From NCBI RefSeq assembly GCF_000695625.1, contig NZ_JMQI01000001.1, positions 1 through 64,000 on the forward strand: 64,000 nt of DNA. Reading direction: 5' to 3'. The translations under genes were made by a program, and so were the position numbers. The DNA is from Amycolatopsis rifamycinica. Its GTDB lineage: Bacteria; Actinomycetota; Actinomycetes; Mycobacteriales; Pseudonocardiaceae. The notes under the pieces were generated by a model. The model worked only from the letters and a program-made list of their open reading frames with translations, was not told where the DNA came from and made no database searches. Position 1 is the first letter of the stretch; each line of letters starts with the position of its first letter. Shown one piece after another: positions 26,977-35,922 of the stretch.

Positions 26977-27797
26977 CCGCCTCTCGGGGGCAGCCGCACA
27001 GCGGTGACGAAGCCGCCGGCGGTCGCGTCGTCGTCCGACGGGCGGCCGTAGGCGGCGGCGAGTTCGGCGCGGGTGACCGTCGACGGCTGCCAGCCGTGGG
27101 TGGCCAGCCACTCCGGCGCCCGGCCGCCGAGCCCGCCGCGCCACAGGGACGTGACGTGCTCGCCGCCCGCGGCCACCTTCGCGCGGGCGATGAGGCTCCC
27201 CGGCGGGGTGCCCGGCCGGTGCTCGAACGCGATCCGGCTGCCCGGCGCCGCCAGCTCGCCGACGGTGGTCAGCAGCCGCTCGGCCTCCGCGCCGGTCAGG
27301 TACATCAGCAGGCCTTCGGCCAGCCACGCGGTCGGCACGGCCGGGTCGAACCCGGCGCCGCGCAGCGCGGTGGCCCAGTCCTCGCGCAGGTCGGCGGGCA
27401 CGACGACCCGTGCGCACGCCGGTTCGGCGCCCCGCCCGGCGAGCACCTGGTCCTTGAACGCCAGCACTTCCGGCAGGTCCAGCTCGAACAGCCGCGTGCC
27501 GTCCGGCCAGGGGAGCCGGAACGCCCGCGTGTCGAGCCCGGCCGCGAGCAGCACGACCTGCCCGCAGCCGCTGCCGAGCAGGTGGCCGTCGTAGAACCGG
27601 GTGCGGATCACGACCTGGGGGTAGAACATCGCGCCGAGCCCGCCCGCCGGTTCCGCGGGCAGCGCCGAGCGGCCCGCCTCGGCGAACGCGGCCGCGTACG
27701 GGTCGTCGAACAGGCGGTCCGGGCGGCGGCTTTCGGCGGCGCGCAGGGCGGCGACACCGACCGCCGTGCGGCTCACCGCGGGCAGGGATCCGGTCAC
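26955..27797 (-). CDS. Class I SAM-dependent methyltransferase, leucine carboxyl methyltransferase-like family
   Basis: 280 residues. Landmarks are SRTAVGVAALRAAESRRPD then LFDDPYAAAF at the N-terminus, the SAM loop VVLLAAGLDTRAFRLPW and the acidic ELDLPEVLAFK. Then come the WLAEGLLMYLTGAEAERLL region and the FEHRPGTPP motif. This is the TIGR00027/PPM1-like family that is much expanded in mycobacteria and Amycolatopsis; substrates are largely unknown. The start is GTG 27797. It converges on rluB with a 22-bp overlap of coding ends and is divergent from the secreted peptidase gene. Confidence 0.85.
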   Translation of the reverse strand: MTGSLPAVSRTAVGVAALRAAESRRPDRLFDDPYAAAFAEAGRSALPAEPAGGLGAMFYPQVVIRTRFYDGHLLGSGCGQVVLLAAGLDTRAFRLPWPDGTRLFELDLPEVLAFKDQVLAGRGAEPACARVVVPADLREDWATALRGAGFDPAVPTAWLAEGLLMYLTGAEAERLLTTVGELAAPGSRIAFEHRPGTPPGSLIARAKVAAGGEHVTSLWRGGLGGRAPEWLATHGWQPSTVTRAELAAAYGRPSDDDATAGGFVTAVRLPPRGGQSSTLR

Positions 27798-27863
27798 GAT
27801 CCCAACGTACGCCCGACTTTCCGCTGTAGTGGGCGTGAACCCCGGCCCGCTAGCGTGTGAGGC

Positions 27864-29705
27864 ATGCGAACCGGTGTGGTGTGCGGGATCGTCGCGGTGC
27901 TCCTGTCCGGCACGGTGGTTCCCGCCGCCGCGGCCACGCAGGAGAGCGAACCGGTCTACGACTACGCGAAGGCGGTCCGCGAAACCGTCTGGGTCGACAT
28001 CGGCCGTGACGGGGACGGTGACGGCCGGTCCGATCGCGTGGCCGCGGACATCGTCCGGCCGAGCGAGGCGACTTCACCCGTTCCGGTGATCATGGACGCC
28101 AGCCCGTACTACTCGTGCTGCGGGCGCGGCAACGAGAGCGAGCTGAAGTCGTACGACAGCGCCGGGAAGCCGGTGAAGTTCCCGCTGTTCTACGACAACT
28201 ACTTCGTCCCCCGGGGCTACGCCGTGGTGCTGGTCGACCTGGCCGGGACGAACCGCTCGGCCGGCTGCGCGGACGTCGGCGGCGCCTCCGACGTCGACTC
28301 CGCCCGCAAGGTCGTCGACTGGCTCAACGGCCGCGCGACCGGCTACACCGCGAAGACCGGCGGCAGCGCGGCGACGGCGGGCTGGAGCAGCGGGAACGTC
28401 GGGATGATCGGCAAGTCCTACGACGGCACGATCGCCAACGGCGTCGCGGCGACCGGGGTCGCCGGGCTGAAGACGATCGTCCCGATCGCGGCGATCAGCT
28501 CCTGGTACGACTACTACCGCTCGGACGGCGCGACCTTCGGCTTCAACCCGGACGGGCTCGCGCGCACGGTCGAAGCGCGCAACAGCGGGCAGAACTGCTC
28601 GGCGCAGAACCAGGTCCTGGCGGCCGGCGCCGCCGCGAACGGCGACTACGGGCCGCTGTGGGCGGACCGCGACTACGTCCGGCGGGCGGGCAACGTGCGG
28701 GCCAGCGTGCTGCTGTCCCACGGCGTCAACGACCTCAACGTCAAGACCATCCACTTCGGACAGTGGTGGGCCGGGCTGAACGTCGAGAAGAAGATCTGGC
28801 TGTCCCAGACCGGGCACGTCGACCCGTTCGACTACCGGCGGGCCGGCTGGGTGGACCTGCTGCACCGGTGGTTCGACCACTACCTGCTCGGCATCGACAA
28901 CGGCGTCCAGAACGGCCCGATGGCCAGCGTCGAACGGCAGCCGGACCAGTGGGTGGACCAGAGCGCGTACCCGGCGGCCGGCGTGGTGGCGACGACGCTG
29001 CGGCCGCACGCCTCCGGCACGCTGGGCACTTCGCCGACGTCCGGGACGGCGTCGTTCACCGACAACCCCAGCCTGGGCGAGGACACCTGGGTGACGAACC
29101 CGGGCGGCGCGGCCTTGACGTACTCGACCGGGGCGCTCCCGGCCGACGTGCAGGTTTCGGGAACGTCGTCCGTCACCGTGACGGCGACCCCGAGCACGTC
29201 GTCGGCCCGGGTGTCGGCCCTGCTGGTGGATCTGGGCGCGGCGACGATCCGCAACTTCGCCGGCAGCGGCGAGGGGATCAAGACGGGCACCACGGAGAAC
29301 TGCTGGGGCTCGTCGACCTCGGGCGACGACGCCTGCTACCGGATCGCCTCGGCGGACGTGAAGAAGGTGAACTACACGATCATCAGCCGCGGCTGGGCGG
29401 ACCTGGCGAACTACGCGTCCCTGTCGCAGGAGAGGCCGTTGACCCCGGGGACGGCGTACACGATGACGTTCCGGCTGGCGTCCACGGACCACGTCGTTCC
29501 GAAGGGCCACGCACTGGCCCTGATCATCGGCGGCACGGACGGCAGCTTCCTCCGCGGGCCGGCCCAGCCGGGCCGGGTGACGCTGGACCTGGCCCGGACG
29601 TCGGTGTCGGTGCCGATCGCCGGCGTGGTGCCCGCGGCGACGACCCACGCGGCCTTCGGCACGGGCGCGTTCGTGCCGTCGGCGGGCCGGGCGGACCTGC
29701 GGTGA
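27864..29705 (+). CDS. Secreted Xaa-Pro dipeptidyl-peptidase (S15, CocE/NonD family)
   Basis: 613 residues. A Sec signal peptide (residues ~1-23, ends VPAAAA) precedes the alpha/beta-hydrolase domain. The nucleophile is S185 in GKSYDGT, the acid is near LLSHGVNDLNVKT, and the His is in QTGHVDPF. A C-terminal jelly-roll domain (residues ~390-600) fits S15. It likely releases X-Pro dipeptides outside the cell, although CocE-like esterases share the fold. It is followed by a strong terminator. The 66-bp gap to the divergent methyltransferase must hold both promoters; TAGCGT ends 7 nt before the ATG. Confidence 0.87.
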   Translation: MRTGVVCGIVAVLLSGTVVPAAAATQESEPVYDYAKAVRETVWVDIGRDGDGDGRSDRVAADIVRPSEATSPVPVIMDASPYYSCCGRGNESELKSYDSAGKPVKFPLFYDNYFVPRGYAVVLVDLAGTNRSAGCADVGGASDVDSARKVVDWLNGRATGYTAKTGGSAATAGWSSGNVGMIGKSYDGTIANGVAATGVAGLKTIVPIAAISSWYDYYRSDGATFGFNPDGLARTVEARNSGQNCSAQNQVLAAGAAANGDYGPLWADRDYVRRAGNVRASVLLSHGVNDLNVKTIHFGQWWAGLNVEKKIWLSQTGHVDPFDYRRAGWVDLLHRWFDHYLLGIDNGVQNGPMASVERQPDQWVDQSAYPAAGVVATTLRPHASGTLGTSPTSGTASFTDNPSLGEDTWVTNPGGAALTYSTGALPADVQVSGTSSVTVTATPSTSSARVSALLVDLGAATIRNFAGSGEGIKTGTTENCWGSSTSGDDACYRIASADVKKVNYTIISRGWADLANYASLSQERPLTPGTAYTMTFRLASTDHVVPKGHALALIIGGTDGSFLRGPAQPGRVTLDLARTSVSVPIAGVVPAATTHAAFGTGAFVPSAGRADLR

Positions 29706-29732
29706 GGTAGCCGGACGGCCCAGCCGGGCCCC

Positions 29733-29765
29733 GCCGGAAGGTCGCTTGCCCCCGGACCTTCCGGC
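29733..29765 (+). terminator. Terminator after the X-Pro dipeptidyl-peptidase gene
   Basis: Perfect 11-bp inverted repeat GCCGGAAGGTC (29733-29743) / GACCTTCCGGC (29755-29765) with an 11-nt loop, starting 28 bp after the stop. Confidence 0.8.
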
Positions 29766-29806
29766 GATAGGCCCGAAAACCCCCGCACCCCCACCGAGGA
29801 GCCGCC

Positions 29807-30148
29807 GTGCCGATTCGGAAGCTGTGCGCGACCCTGGCCGTCCTGACCGGTGCCTCCGCGCTGGTCGCCCCCGCCCTTGCGCAGGCCGCCACCACGACCG
29901 CCTGCGCGTCCGGCGTCTTGATCCGGACCAGTTCGATCCCGTACCCCTCGCCCACGGTCAACCTCGGCACGTCGTGCGCCGGGTTCGCCGACGCGGGGGC
30001 GCCCTACGTCTTCACGATCGCCCGGCTGAACGCCGTCTACCACCAGTTCCCGATGAACGCCGTCTACACCAACGTCACCGCCACCTGCAGCGCTTACTCG
30101 TACAGCGGGACGTCCCTGGTCGCGACGGGCTGCACCTACGTGTTCTGA
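29807..30148 (+). CDS. Small secreted hypothetical protein
   Basis: 113 residues. A clear Sec signal peptide (residues ~1-27, TLAVLTGASALVAPALAQA) leaves a mature peptide of about 85 residues. Four cysteines (TTACASG, GTSCAGF, TATCSAY, TGCTYVF) suggest two disulfides. The composition is rich in T, S, Y and V, as in a small beta-sheet protein. GTG 29807 has GAGGAG 5-6 nt upstream. I do not recognise the family. The gene end overlaps the convergent antiporter gene by 13 bp. Confidence 0.72.
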   Translation: MPIRKLCATLAVLTGASALVAPALAQAATTTACASGVLIRTSSIPYPSPTVNLGTSCAGFADAGAPYVFTIARLNAVYHQFPMNAVYTNVTATCSAYSYSGTSLVATGCTYVF

Positions 30149-31335
30149 GCCTCCGCCGTGGCCGTCCGCGCGGTCGCTTTCCGCTGCAACGCCCGGACGA
30201 TCGGCTCCACCACCCGGGCCGCCGTCGGGCCGAGGATGGCCATCAGCAGGACGTACGCCGTGGCCAGCGCCGCCAGCTCGCCGGTGACCGCGCCCGCCGC
30301 CACCGCCAGCCCGGCGATGACGATCGAGAACTCGCCGCGGGCGACCAGTGCCGCGCCCGCTCGCGCGCGGCCCATCTTGCCGATGCCCTGGCGGCGGGCC
30401 GCCCACCAGCCCGTGCCGACCTTCGTCAGCGTCGTCACGACCGCGAGGACCAGGGCCCAGCCGAGCACCGGCGGGATCGACGCCGGGTTCGTGTTGAGCC
30501 CGAAGACCACGAAGAACACCGCCGCGAACAGGTCCCGCAACGGCTCCAGCATGCGTGTCGCGTTCTCCGCCGTCGAACCGGAGATCGCGATGCCGAGCAG
30601 GAACGCGCCGACCGCGGCCGACACCTGCATCGCCGACGCCAGCCCGGCCACCAGCAGCGCCGCGCCGAGGACCTTGAGCAGGAACACCTCGCGGTCCGGG
30701 CTGTCGACCGCCGCCGAGACGTACCGGCCGAACTTCAGCGCGACCACCAGCACCACGGTGATCACCAGCAGCGAGATGCCGACGGCCTCGAGACCGCCGA
30801 GCAGGGACACCCCGCCCAGCACCGCGGTGAGGATCGGCAGGTAGAGCGCCATCGCGAGGTCCTCGAACACGAGGATCGACAGCACCACCGGCGTCTCGCG
30901 GTTGCCGAGCCGTCCCAGGTCGCCGAGGACCTTGGCGATGATGCCGGACGACGAGATGTACGTGACGCCTGCCATCACCATCGCGCCGACCGGGCCCCAG
31001 CCCAGCAGCAGCGCGACGGCCGCGCCGGGGGCCGCGTTGAGGACGATGTCGAGCAGGCCCGCCGTCCACGAGCGGCGGAGCCCGGTGAACAGCTCGGCCG
31101 CGGAGTACTCGAGGCCGAGCAGCAACAGCAGCAGCACGACGCCGATTTCGCCGGCCAGGTGCGTGAAGCCGCCGATGTCGGTGAGCGGGATCAGGCCACC
31201 TTGCCCGAAGCAGAGGCCACCGAGCAGGTAGAGCGGGATGGGGGAGAGGCCGATCTTGCCGGCCAGGCGCCCGAGCACGCCCAGCACGAAGAAGACCGCC
31301 CCCAGTTCGATCAAGGACAGCGCGGTGTGGTCCAT
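30136..31335 (-). CDS. CPA2 family cation:proton antiporter (KefB/KhtU-like)
   Basis: 399 residues with about 12-13 transmembrane segments. The Na+/H+ exchanger domain is recognisable from LGLSPIPLYLLGGLCFGQGG-type first helices, the discontinuous helices (LLLLLGLEYSA, TYISSSGIIAKVL) and SILVFEDLAMALYLPIL with its conserved Asp. It has no C-terminal RCK domain; the separate gene just upstream supplies one. This is the KhtT-KhtU arrangement of Bacillus, where the pair exports K+ at high internal pH. It lies 7 bp after that gene, so they are co-transcribed. Confidence 0.88.
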   Translation of the reverse strand: MDHTALSLIELGAVFFVLGVLGRLAGKIGLSPIPLYLLGGLCFGQGGLIPLTDIGGFTHLAGEIGVVLLLLLLGLEYSAAELFTGLRRSWTAGLLDIVLNAAPGAAVALLLGWGPVGAMVMAGVTYISSSGIIAKVLGDLGRLGNRETPVVLSILVFEDLAMALYLPILTAVLGGVSLLGGLEAVGISLLVITVVLVVALKFGRYVSAAVDSPDREVFLLKVLGAALLVAGLASAMQVSAAVGAFLLGIAISGSTAENATRMLEPLRDLFAAVFFVVFGLNTNPASIPPVLGWALVLAVVTTLTKVGTGWWAARRQGIGKMGRARAGAALVARGEFSIVIAGLAVAAGAVTGELAALATAYVLLMAILGPTAARVVEPIVRALQRKATARTATAEAQNT

Positions 31336-31342
31336 CGGCCGC

Positions 31343-31825
31343 TCAGCCGTACTTGAGGATCTTGGCGGCGGCTTCGAGGCCCTCGCTCGTGCCGACCGCG
31401 ACCAGCAGGTCGCCTCCGGTGAACGTGAAGTCCGGCGTCGGCGACGGGTGCACCTGCCCGGCCCGAGCCACCGCCACCACCGAGACGCCGGTGCGGGTGC
31501 GCATCGCGGTGTCGCCGAGCGTCCGGCCGTCGAACGGGCCGGACGGCTTGATCGGCAGCTGCCGGGTGCTGATCCCCGGCAGGTCCCGGTGCTCCTCCGT
31601 CAGCTGGGCGACCAGCTGCGGTGCGCCGAGCAGGTTGGCCAGCGCGCCGGCCTCGTCCGCGGTGAGCGGGATCGAGGCGGCGCAGGCATCGGGATCATCC
31701 GATTTGGACACGATCAGCTCGATGTGGCCGTCCCGCTGGGTGACGACGCCGACGCGCCGACCGGTACGGGTGGCGAAGTCCTTGCGGACCCCGATGCCGG
31801 GCAGAGGAGTTACTTCGACGTTCAC
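31343..31825 (-). CDS. RCK_C (TrkA-C) domain regulatory subunit of K+/H+ antiporter (KhtT-like)
   Basis: 160 residues. The N-terminal half (VEVTPLPGIGVRKDFATRTGRRVGVV) is the KhtT-type leader domain. The C-terminal half (residues ~80-158, ...LPGISTRQLPIKPSGPFDGRTLGD, FTFTGGDLLVAVGTSEGLEAA) is a TrkA-C domain. In Bacillus KhtT gates the antiporter in response to nucleotides and pH. I start at GTG 31825; a GTG at 31843 in frame is also possible. It precedes the antiporter by 7 bp. Confidence 0.84.
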   Translation of the reverse strand: MNVEVTPLPGIGVRKDFATRTGRRVGVVTQRDGHIELIVSKSDDPDACAASIPLTADEAGALANLLGAPQLVAQLTEEHRDLPGISTRQLPIKPSGPFDGRTLGDTAMRTRTGVSVVAVARAGQVHPSPTPDFTFTGGDLLVAVGTSEGLEAAAKILKYG

Positions 31826-31861
31826 CCAACCACCGTAACCCACGTGTCCGATTCGCGGCGT

Positions 31862-32230
31862 TCAGCCGAGCAGCAGGAGCAGGGCCGCGACGACCATCAC
31901 GGCCGCGGTCAGCCCGTGGACCCCGAACGCGACGGCCTTCTTCCCCCGGTGGCGCAGGACGATCAGCATGTCGAAGACGGGCCAGAGGGCCGCGGTCAGG
32001 ATGACCCAGCCCAGCGCGTGCGGGTCGCCGTAGACGATCAGGGTCAGCGGGACGAGGCCGGCCCCGATGTCACGGCCGCCCTTGACGTTCAGGAAGGTCG
32101 TGGCGTTTTCCGGGACCTCGGGGAAACCGAAACCCGCGGCGATCTTCGCCGGCGCGAAGAGGTAGTTGAGGCCGATGAAGATGATCCCGAGCGAGACGAT
32201 CGCGACGAGGGTGTAGCCGGTGACGATCAT
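31862..32230 (-). CDS. DUF4267 small integral membrane protein
   Basis: 122 residues with four predicted membrane helices (VAIVSLGIIFIGLNYLFAP; a middle segment with FLNVKGGRDIGAGLVPLTLI; WVILTAALWPVFDMLIVL; AVMVVAALLLLLG). The NVKGGRDIG turn is the DUF4267 hallmark. No function is established. It is divergent from a TetR regulator with several palindromic sites between, which makes it the likely target of that regulator. ATG 32230 has GGAGG 6 nt upstream. Confidence 0.82.
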   Translation of the reverse strand: MIVTGYTLVAIVSLGIIFIGLNYLFAPAKIAAGFGFPEVPENATTFLNVKGGRDIGAGLVPLTLIVYGDPHALGWVILTAALWPVFDMLIVLRHRGKKAVAFGVHGLTAAVMVVAALLLLLG

Positions 32231-32247
32231 GGTGTTCCTCCAGTTTT

Positions 32248-32310
32248 CTAGCGTCGCTAGGATTGCTAGCAACGCTAACTTAGCACCGCTAGTTTGTCTA
32301 GCAGTGCTAG
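32248..32310. promoter_or_regulatory. Cluster of CTAGC-type palindromes, TetR operator array
   Basis: Perfect palindromes CTAGCGTCGCTAG (32248-32260) and CTAGCAGTGCTAG (32298-32310) flank TTGCTAGCAA (32263-32272). Further CTAG/TAGC half-sites lie between, for example TAGCACCGCTAG at 32281-32292. The two 13-mers share the form CTAGCnnnGCTAG and lie 50 bp apart, centre to centre. The cluster fills the 90-bp gap between the divergent DUF4267 and TetR genes. Confidence 0.85.
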
Positions 32311-32320
32311 CGTGTGACCC

Positions 32321-32887
32321 ATGACCCAGCGACAACGACGTGTGCGGGACCGGACCGAGCGAGCGCAGCGCATCGTCACCGCGGCCCGCGAGCTCGCCGA
32401 GGCGGAGGGCTGGGAGGCGGTCACCACCCGGCGGCTCGCGGCCCTGATCGAGTACAGCCAGCCGGTGCTCTACAGCCATTTCCCCGGCGGCAAGGACGCG
32501 ATCATGGCGGCGGCCGCCTTGGAGGGCTTCGCCGAGCTGGCCGAGGCACTGGCCGCGGCGCGCGACGGCGGTCTCGCCGGGATCGCGAGCGCGTACGTCG
32601 CGTACGCCGAAGCGAAGCCGGCGCTGTACGACGCGATGTTCACGCTCGCGTCCGAACTGCGGTTCGCCCAGGACGACACCCCGGAGGTGATGAAGGCGAA
32701 CTTCGCGGAGCTGCTCGCGGTCGTCGAGCCGGTGGCGGGTGAGCAGCCCGCGGGTGTGCTGACCGAGGTGTTCTGGAGCACGCTGCACGGGCTGGTGACC
32801 CTCGATCGCGGCCACCGGCTGTCCCCGGAGCACCGTGACGAGCGCCTCGCGCTGGTGGTCGCCCGCTTCGGCGCGCGGGGCGACTGA
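32321..32887 (+). CDS. TetR/AcrR family transcriptional regulator
   Basis: 188 residues. The N-terminal HTH (residues ~14-58) reads RIVTAARELAEAEGWEAVTTRRLAALI then SQPVLYSHFPGGKDAI, the TetR pattern. The C-terminal domain (LAEALAAARDGGLAGIASAYVAYA, YDAMFTLASELRF) is of the TetR_C_13/WHG type. It is divergent from the DUF4267 membrane protein, with the CTAGC operator cluster in between, so autoregulation plus control of that gene is the simple model. The inducer is unknown. Confidence 0.88.
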   Translation: MTQRQRRVRDRTERAQRIVTAARELAEAEGWEAVTTRRLAALIEYSQPVLYSHFPGGKDAIMAAAALEGFAELAEALAAARDGGLAGIASAYVAYAEAKPALYDAMFTLASELRFAQDDTPEVMKANFAELLAVVEPVAGEQPAGVLTEVFWSTLHGLVTLDRGHRLSPEHRDERLALVVARFGARGD

Positions 32888-32957
32888 TCTCCTCCGCGCC
32901 CCGACCGGCAGAATGGGGGACAAAGCCGACCGAGACGAGAACGCGAGGAGAATGCCG

Positions 32958-33683
32958 GTGACGGGAGCCCTACGAGGTGTGGTCGCGCTGGACGGCCCGT
33001 CGGGGACCGGGAAGACCACCGTCGCCCGCAAGCTCGCCCAGCGCCTCGGCGCCGGCTACCTCGACACCGGTGCGATGTACCGGATGGTCACCCTCGCCGT
33101 GCTGCGCGCCGGTGTCGACCCGGCCGACGCGAACGCCGTCGCCGCCGTGGCCGACCGGGCCGAGTTCAGCATCGGCACCAGCCCCGAGCGGCCCGAGATC
33201 CGCCTGGCCGGCGAGGACGTCGCCGCCGACATCCGCGGGCCCGAGGTCACCAGGGCCGTCTCGCCCGTGTCGGCGGTGCCGCACGTGCGTGAGCTGCTGG
33301 TCGCCCGGCAGCGGCAGATCATCGGCGACGTCGTCGAGCACCGCGGCGGGATCGTCGTCGAGGGCCGGGACATCGGGACCGTCGTCGCGCCGGACTCGCC
33401 GCTGAAGGTGTTCCTGACCGCCTCGGCCGACGTCCGCGCGTCGCGCCGGAGCACCCAGGACACCGCGGCCGGGCGGCAGTCTTCGGTCGCCGACGCCCTG
33501 GCTTCGGTCGAACGCCGTGACCACCTCGACTCCACCCGCGCCGCCTCGCCGCTGCGCGCCGCCGACGACGCGGTGCCCGTCGACACCTCGGAACTGTCGA
33601 TCGACCAGGTGATCGTCGCCCTGAGCGAGCTGGCCAGCCACCGCGGCCTGCTGGCGGGGTGCGGCGCCGAGGTGGCTCGATGA
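32958..33683 (+). CDS. cmk: (d)CMP kinase
   Basis: 241 residues. It phosphorylates CMP and dCMP with ATP. P-loop GPSGTGKT is at residues 13-20. GYLDTGAMYRMVTLAVL is the CMP-binding segment, and GRDIGTVVAPDS and the lid arginines (RRSTQD) follow. The position before a PlsC-like protein and der is as in actinobacteria (Rv1712-1713). I choose GTG 32958 because AGGAG is 7 nt upstream; ATG 32952 would leave only about 1-2 nt. The stop overlaps the next start. Confidence 0.93.
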   Translation: MTGALRGVVALDGPSGTGKTTVARKLAQRLGAGYLDTGAMYRMVTLAVLRAGVDPADANAVAAVADRAEFSIGTSPERPEIRLAGEDVAADIRGPEVTRAVSPVSAVPHVRELLVARQRQIIGDVVEHRGGIVVEGRDIGTVVAPDSPLKVFLTASADVRASRRSTQDTAAGRQSSVADALASVERRDHLDSTRAASPLRAADDAVPVDTSELSIDQVIVALSELASHRGLLAGCGAEVAR

Positions 33684-34339
33684 CCGCTGACGGGTTGCCG
33701 GAAGGCTCCGTCGGCAGGCTCCACGACGCCGGGCGGGTCTTCGCCCGGTACTATCTGCGCTCGGCGTTCCACATCCGGGTGCACGGCCGCGAGCGCGTTC
33801 CCGCCACCGGGCCGCTGCTCGTGATCGCCAACCACAGTTCCATGATCGAGCCGCAGCTGATCTTCGGAATGCTTCCGCGGCGTTCGGCGTTCCTGGTCAA
33901 GGCCGAGATGTTCGGCGGGATCGTCGGCCGGTTCCTGCTGGCGATCGGGCAGATCCCGCTCAAGCGCGGCGAGATCGACCGCAAGCCGCTGATGACCGCG
34001 GTCGGCGTCCTGAAAGACGGCGGAGTCGTCGGGATCTTCCCCGAAGGCACCCGCGGGACCGGGGACGTCGGCGCGGCCGAACGCGGCGCGGCCTGGCTGG
34101 TCCGGGCCTCCGGCGCGACCGTGCTCCCGGTCGCGACGCGGGGCACGCTCAAGCCGGACGGCGGCCGACGGCGGTTCCGGCCACGGGTGGACATCCTCGT
34201 GGGCGAGCCGTTCTCGCCGAAGGTCGGACCCGGCAGGACCGGGCTCGACCAGGGCACCGAAGAGCTGCGCGGTGAGCTCGCGGCGCTCGTCAAGACTTTG
34301 GACGACTGGCGTGCCGAACACGGATTCGGCGCGGTATAA
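33680..34339 (+). CDS. 1-acyl-sn-glycerol-3-phosphate acyltransferase (PlsC-like)
   Basis: 219 residues. The acyltransferase domain carries motif I as NHSSMIEP (H52, E57), motif II around QIPLKRGEID, motif III FPEGTRG and motif IV VLPVATRG. It should transfer an acyl group to lysophosphatidic acid at the inner membrane face. The usual motif I is NHxxxxD; here the acidic residue is Glu. It has no membrane anchor of its own beyond a hydrophobic patch. It lies between cmk (4-bp overlap) and der (16-bp gap). Confidence 0.85.
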   Translation: MTADGLPEGSVGRLHDAGRVFARYYLRSAFHIRVHGRERVPATGPLLVIANHSSMIEPQLIFGMLPRRSAFLVKAEMFGGIVGRFLLAIGQIPLKRGEIDRKPLMTAVGVLKDGGVVGIFPEGTRGTGDVGAAERGAAWLVRASGATVLPVATRGTLKPDGGRRRFRPRVDILVGEPFSPKVGPGRTGLDQGTEELRGELAALVKTLDDWRAEHGFGAV

Positions 34340-34355
34340 GGGAAATTAGGTTCCG

Positions 34356-35816
34356 ATGGAAGAGTACGAAACCGCCGGCGAAGTCGACGGCACCTGGTCC
34401 GACGAGACCGAGTTCGCCGCGCTCGACGCGCGGATCGAGGCGGCGGAAGCGGCCGAGGAGGCCGCGCTCGCACAGCCGGTCCTCGCCGTCGTCGGCCGGC
34501 CCAACGTGGGCAAGTCGACGCTGGTCAACCGCATCCTCGGCCGGCGCGAAGCCGTCGTGCAGGACGTGCCGGGCGTGACCCGCGACCGCGTCGCCTACGA
34601 CGCCTACTGGGGCGGGCGCAGGTTCACCCTGGTCGACACGGGTGGCTGGGAGCCGGACGCGACCGGGCTGCAGGCCTCCGTCGCCGCACAGGCCGAGCTG
34701 GCCATGCAGACCGCGGACGCGGTCCTGCTGGTCATCGACGCCTCGGTCGGCGCGACCGCGACCGACGAAGCCGTCTCCAAGGTGCTGCGCCGCTCGAAGA
34801 AGCCGGTGCTGCTGGCCGCGAACAAGGTCGACGACGACCGGCTGCTCGCGGACACCGCGTCGCTGTGGTCGCTCGGCCTCGGCGAGCCGCACCCGGTCAG
34901 CGCGCTGCACGGCCGCAGCTCCGGCGACCTGCTCGACGCGATCCTCAAGGCCCTGCCCGAGTCGCCGCGCGAGGGCGGCGCCGTGACGTCGGGGCCGCGG
35001 CGCGTCGCGCTGGTCGGCAAGCCGAACGTCGGCAAGTCGAGCCTGCTCAACAAGCTGTCCGGCGAGGAGCGCTCGGTCGTCGACTCGGTGGCCGGCACCA
35101 CCGTCGACCCGGTCGACTCGCTGGTCGAGCTGGACGGCGAGACCTGGCGGTTCGTGGACACGGCGGGCCTGCGCAAGCGCGTCAACTTCGCCGCGGGCGC
35201 CGAGTACTACGCCTCGCTGCGCACCAAGACCGCGATCGACGCGGCCGAGGTCGCGATCGTGCTGCTGGACGCGGCCGAGCCGCTGTCGGAGCAGGACCTG
35301 CGGGTGCTGACCATGGTCGTCGAGGCCGGCCGCGCGTGCGTGCTGGCGTTCAACAAGTGGGACCTGGTCGACGAGGACCGCCGGCACGCGATGGTCCGCG
35401 AGCTCGACCGCGGCCTGGTCCGCGTGCCGTGGGCGGAGAAGGTCAACATCTCGGCGCTGACCGGCCGGTCGGTGCGCAAGCTCGCGCCGGCGCTGCGGAC
35501 CGCGCTGAAGTCGTGGGACCAGCGGGTGCCGACCGGCCAGCTCAACGCCTGGCTGTCCGACCTGGTCGCGGCCACCCCGCCGCCGGTCCGCTCCGGCAAG
35601 CAGCCGAAGGTGCTGTTCGCGACCCAGGCCGGCATCCGCCCGCCGACCCTGGTGCTGTTCACCACCGGCTTCCTCGAGGCGGGCTACCGCCGCTTCATCG
35701 AGCGCAAGTTCCGCGAGCAGTTCGGCTTCACCGGCAGCCCCGTCCGGGTGAACGTCCGGGTCCGCGAAAAGAAGGCAAAGCCCAAGGTCGGCGGAAAAGC
35801 CGCCCGAACCCGGTGA
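34356..35816 (+). CDS. der: Ribosome biogenesis GTPase Der (EngA)
   Basis: 486 residues. Two tandem GTPase domains have P-loops GRPNVGKS (residues 47-54) and GKPNVGKS (221-228), with DTGGW/DTAGL switch II motifs and NKVD/NKWD guanine motifs. A C-terminal KH-like domain follows. It functions in 50S assembly. An acidic ~40-residue N-terminal extension ([19 protein letters not shown]) is usual in actinobacteria. It is the last gene of the conserved block; its stop codon borders a 21-bp palindrome array. Confidence 0.95.
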   Translation: MEEYETAGEVDGTWSDETEFAALDARIEAAEAAEEAALAQPVLAVVGRPNVGKSTLVNRILGRREAVVQDVPGVTRDRVAYDAYWGGRRFTLVDTGGWEPDATGLQASVAAQAELAMQTADAVLLVIDASVGATATDEAVSKVLRRSKKPVLLAANKVDDDRLLADTASLWSLGLGEPHPVSALHGRSSGDLLDAILKALPESPREGGAVTSGPRRVALVGKPNVGKSSLLNKLSGEERSVVDSVAGTTVDPVDSLVELDGETWRFVDTAGLRKRVNFAAGAEYYASLRTKTAIDAAEVAIVLLDAAEPLSEQDLRVLTMVVEAGRACVLAFNKWDLVDEDRRHAMVRELDRGLVRVPWAEKVNISALTGRSVRKLAPALRTALKSWDQRVPTGQLNAWLSDLVAATPPPVRSGKQPKVLFATQAGIRPPTLVLFTTGFLEAGYRRFIERKFREQFGFTGSPVRVNVRVREKKAKPKVGGKAARTR

Positions 35817-35826
35817 CGTTACGGGC

Positions 35827-35922
35827 ATCACAGGTGATTGGACGGGCATCATTCGTGATTGGTGGGGAATCACTCTCGATGCCCGTCCCATCACGCGTGA
35901 TGCCCCTCTGATCACGCGTGAT
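35827..35922. repeat. Five-copy array of ATCACnnGTGAT palindromes with exact 21-bp period
   Basis: Copies start at 35827 (ATCACAGGTGAT), 35848 (ATCATTCGTGAT), 35869 (ATCACTCTCGAT), 35890 and 35911 (both ATCACGCGTGAT). The step is exactly 21 bp each time, and 9-bp spacers are related (GCCCnTCCC/TCTG type). Degenerate half-matches continue the register at 35806, which includes the der stop codon, and at 35932. The array fills the start of the 289-bp gap between der and the peptide synthetase. Confidence 0.92.

Noticed and set aside
35827..35922. CRISPR array
   Set aside because: The repeat unit is only 12 bp with 9-bp spacers, palindromic throughout, and no cas genes are nearby.
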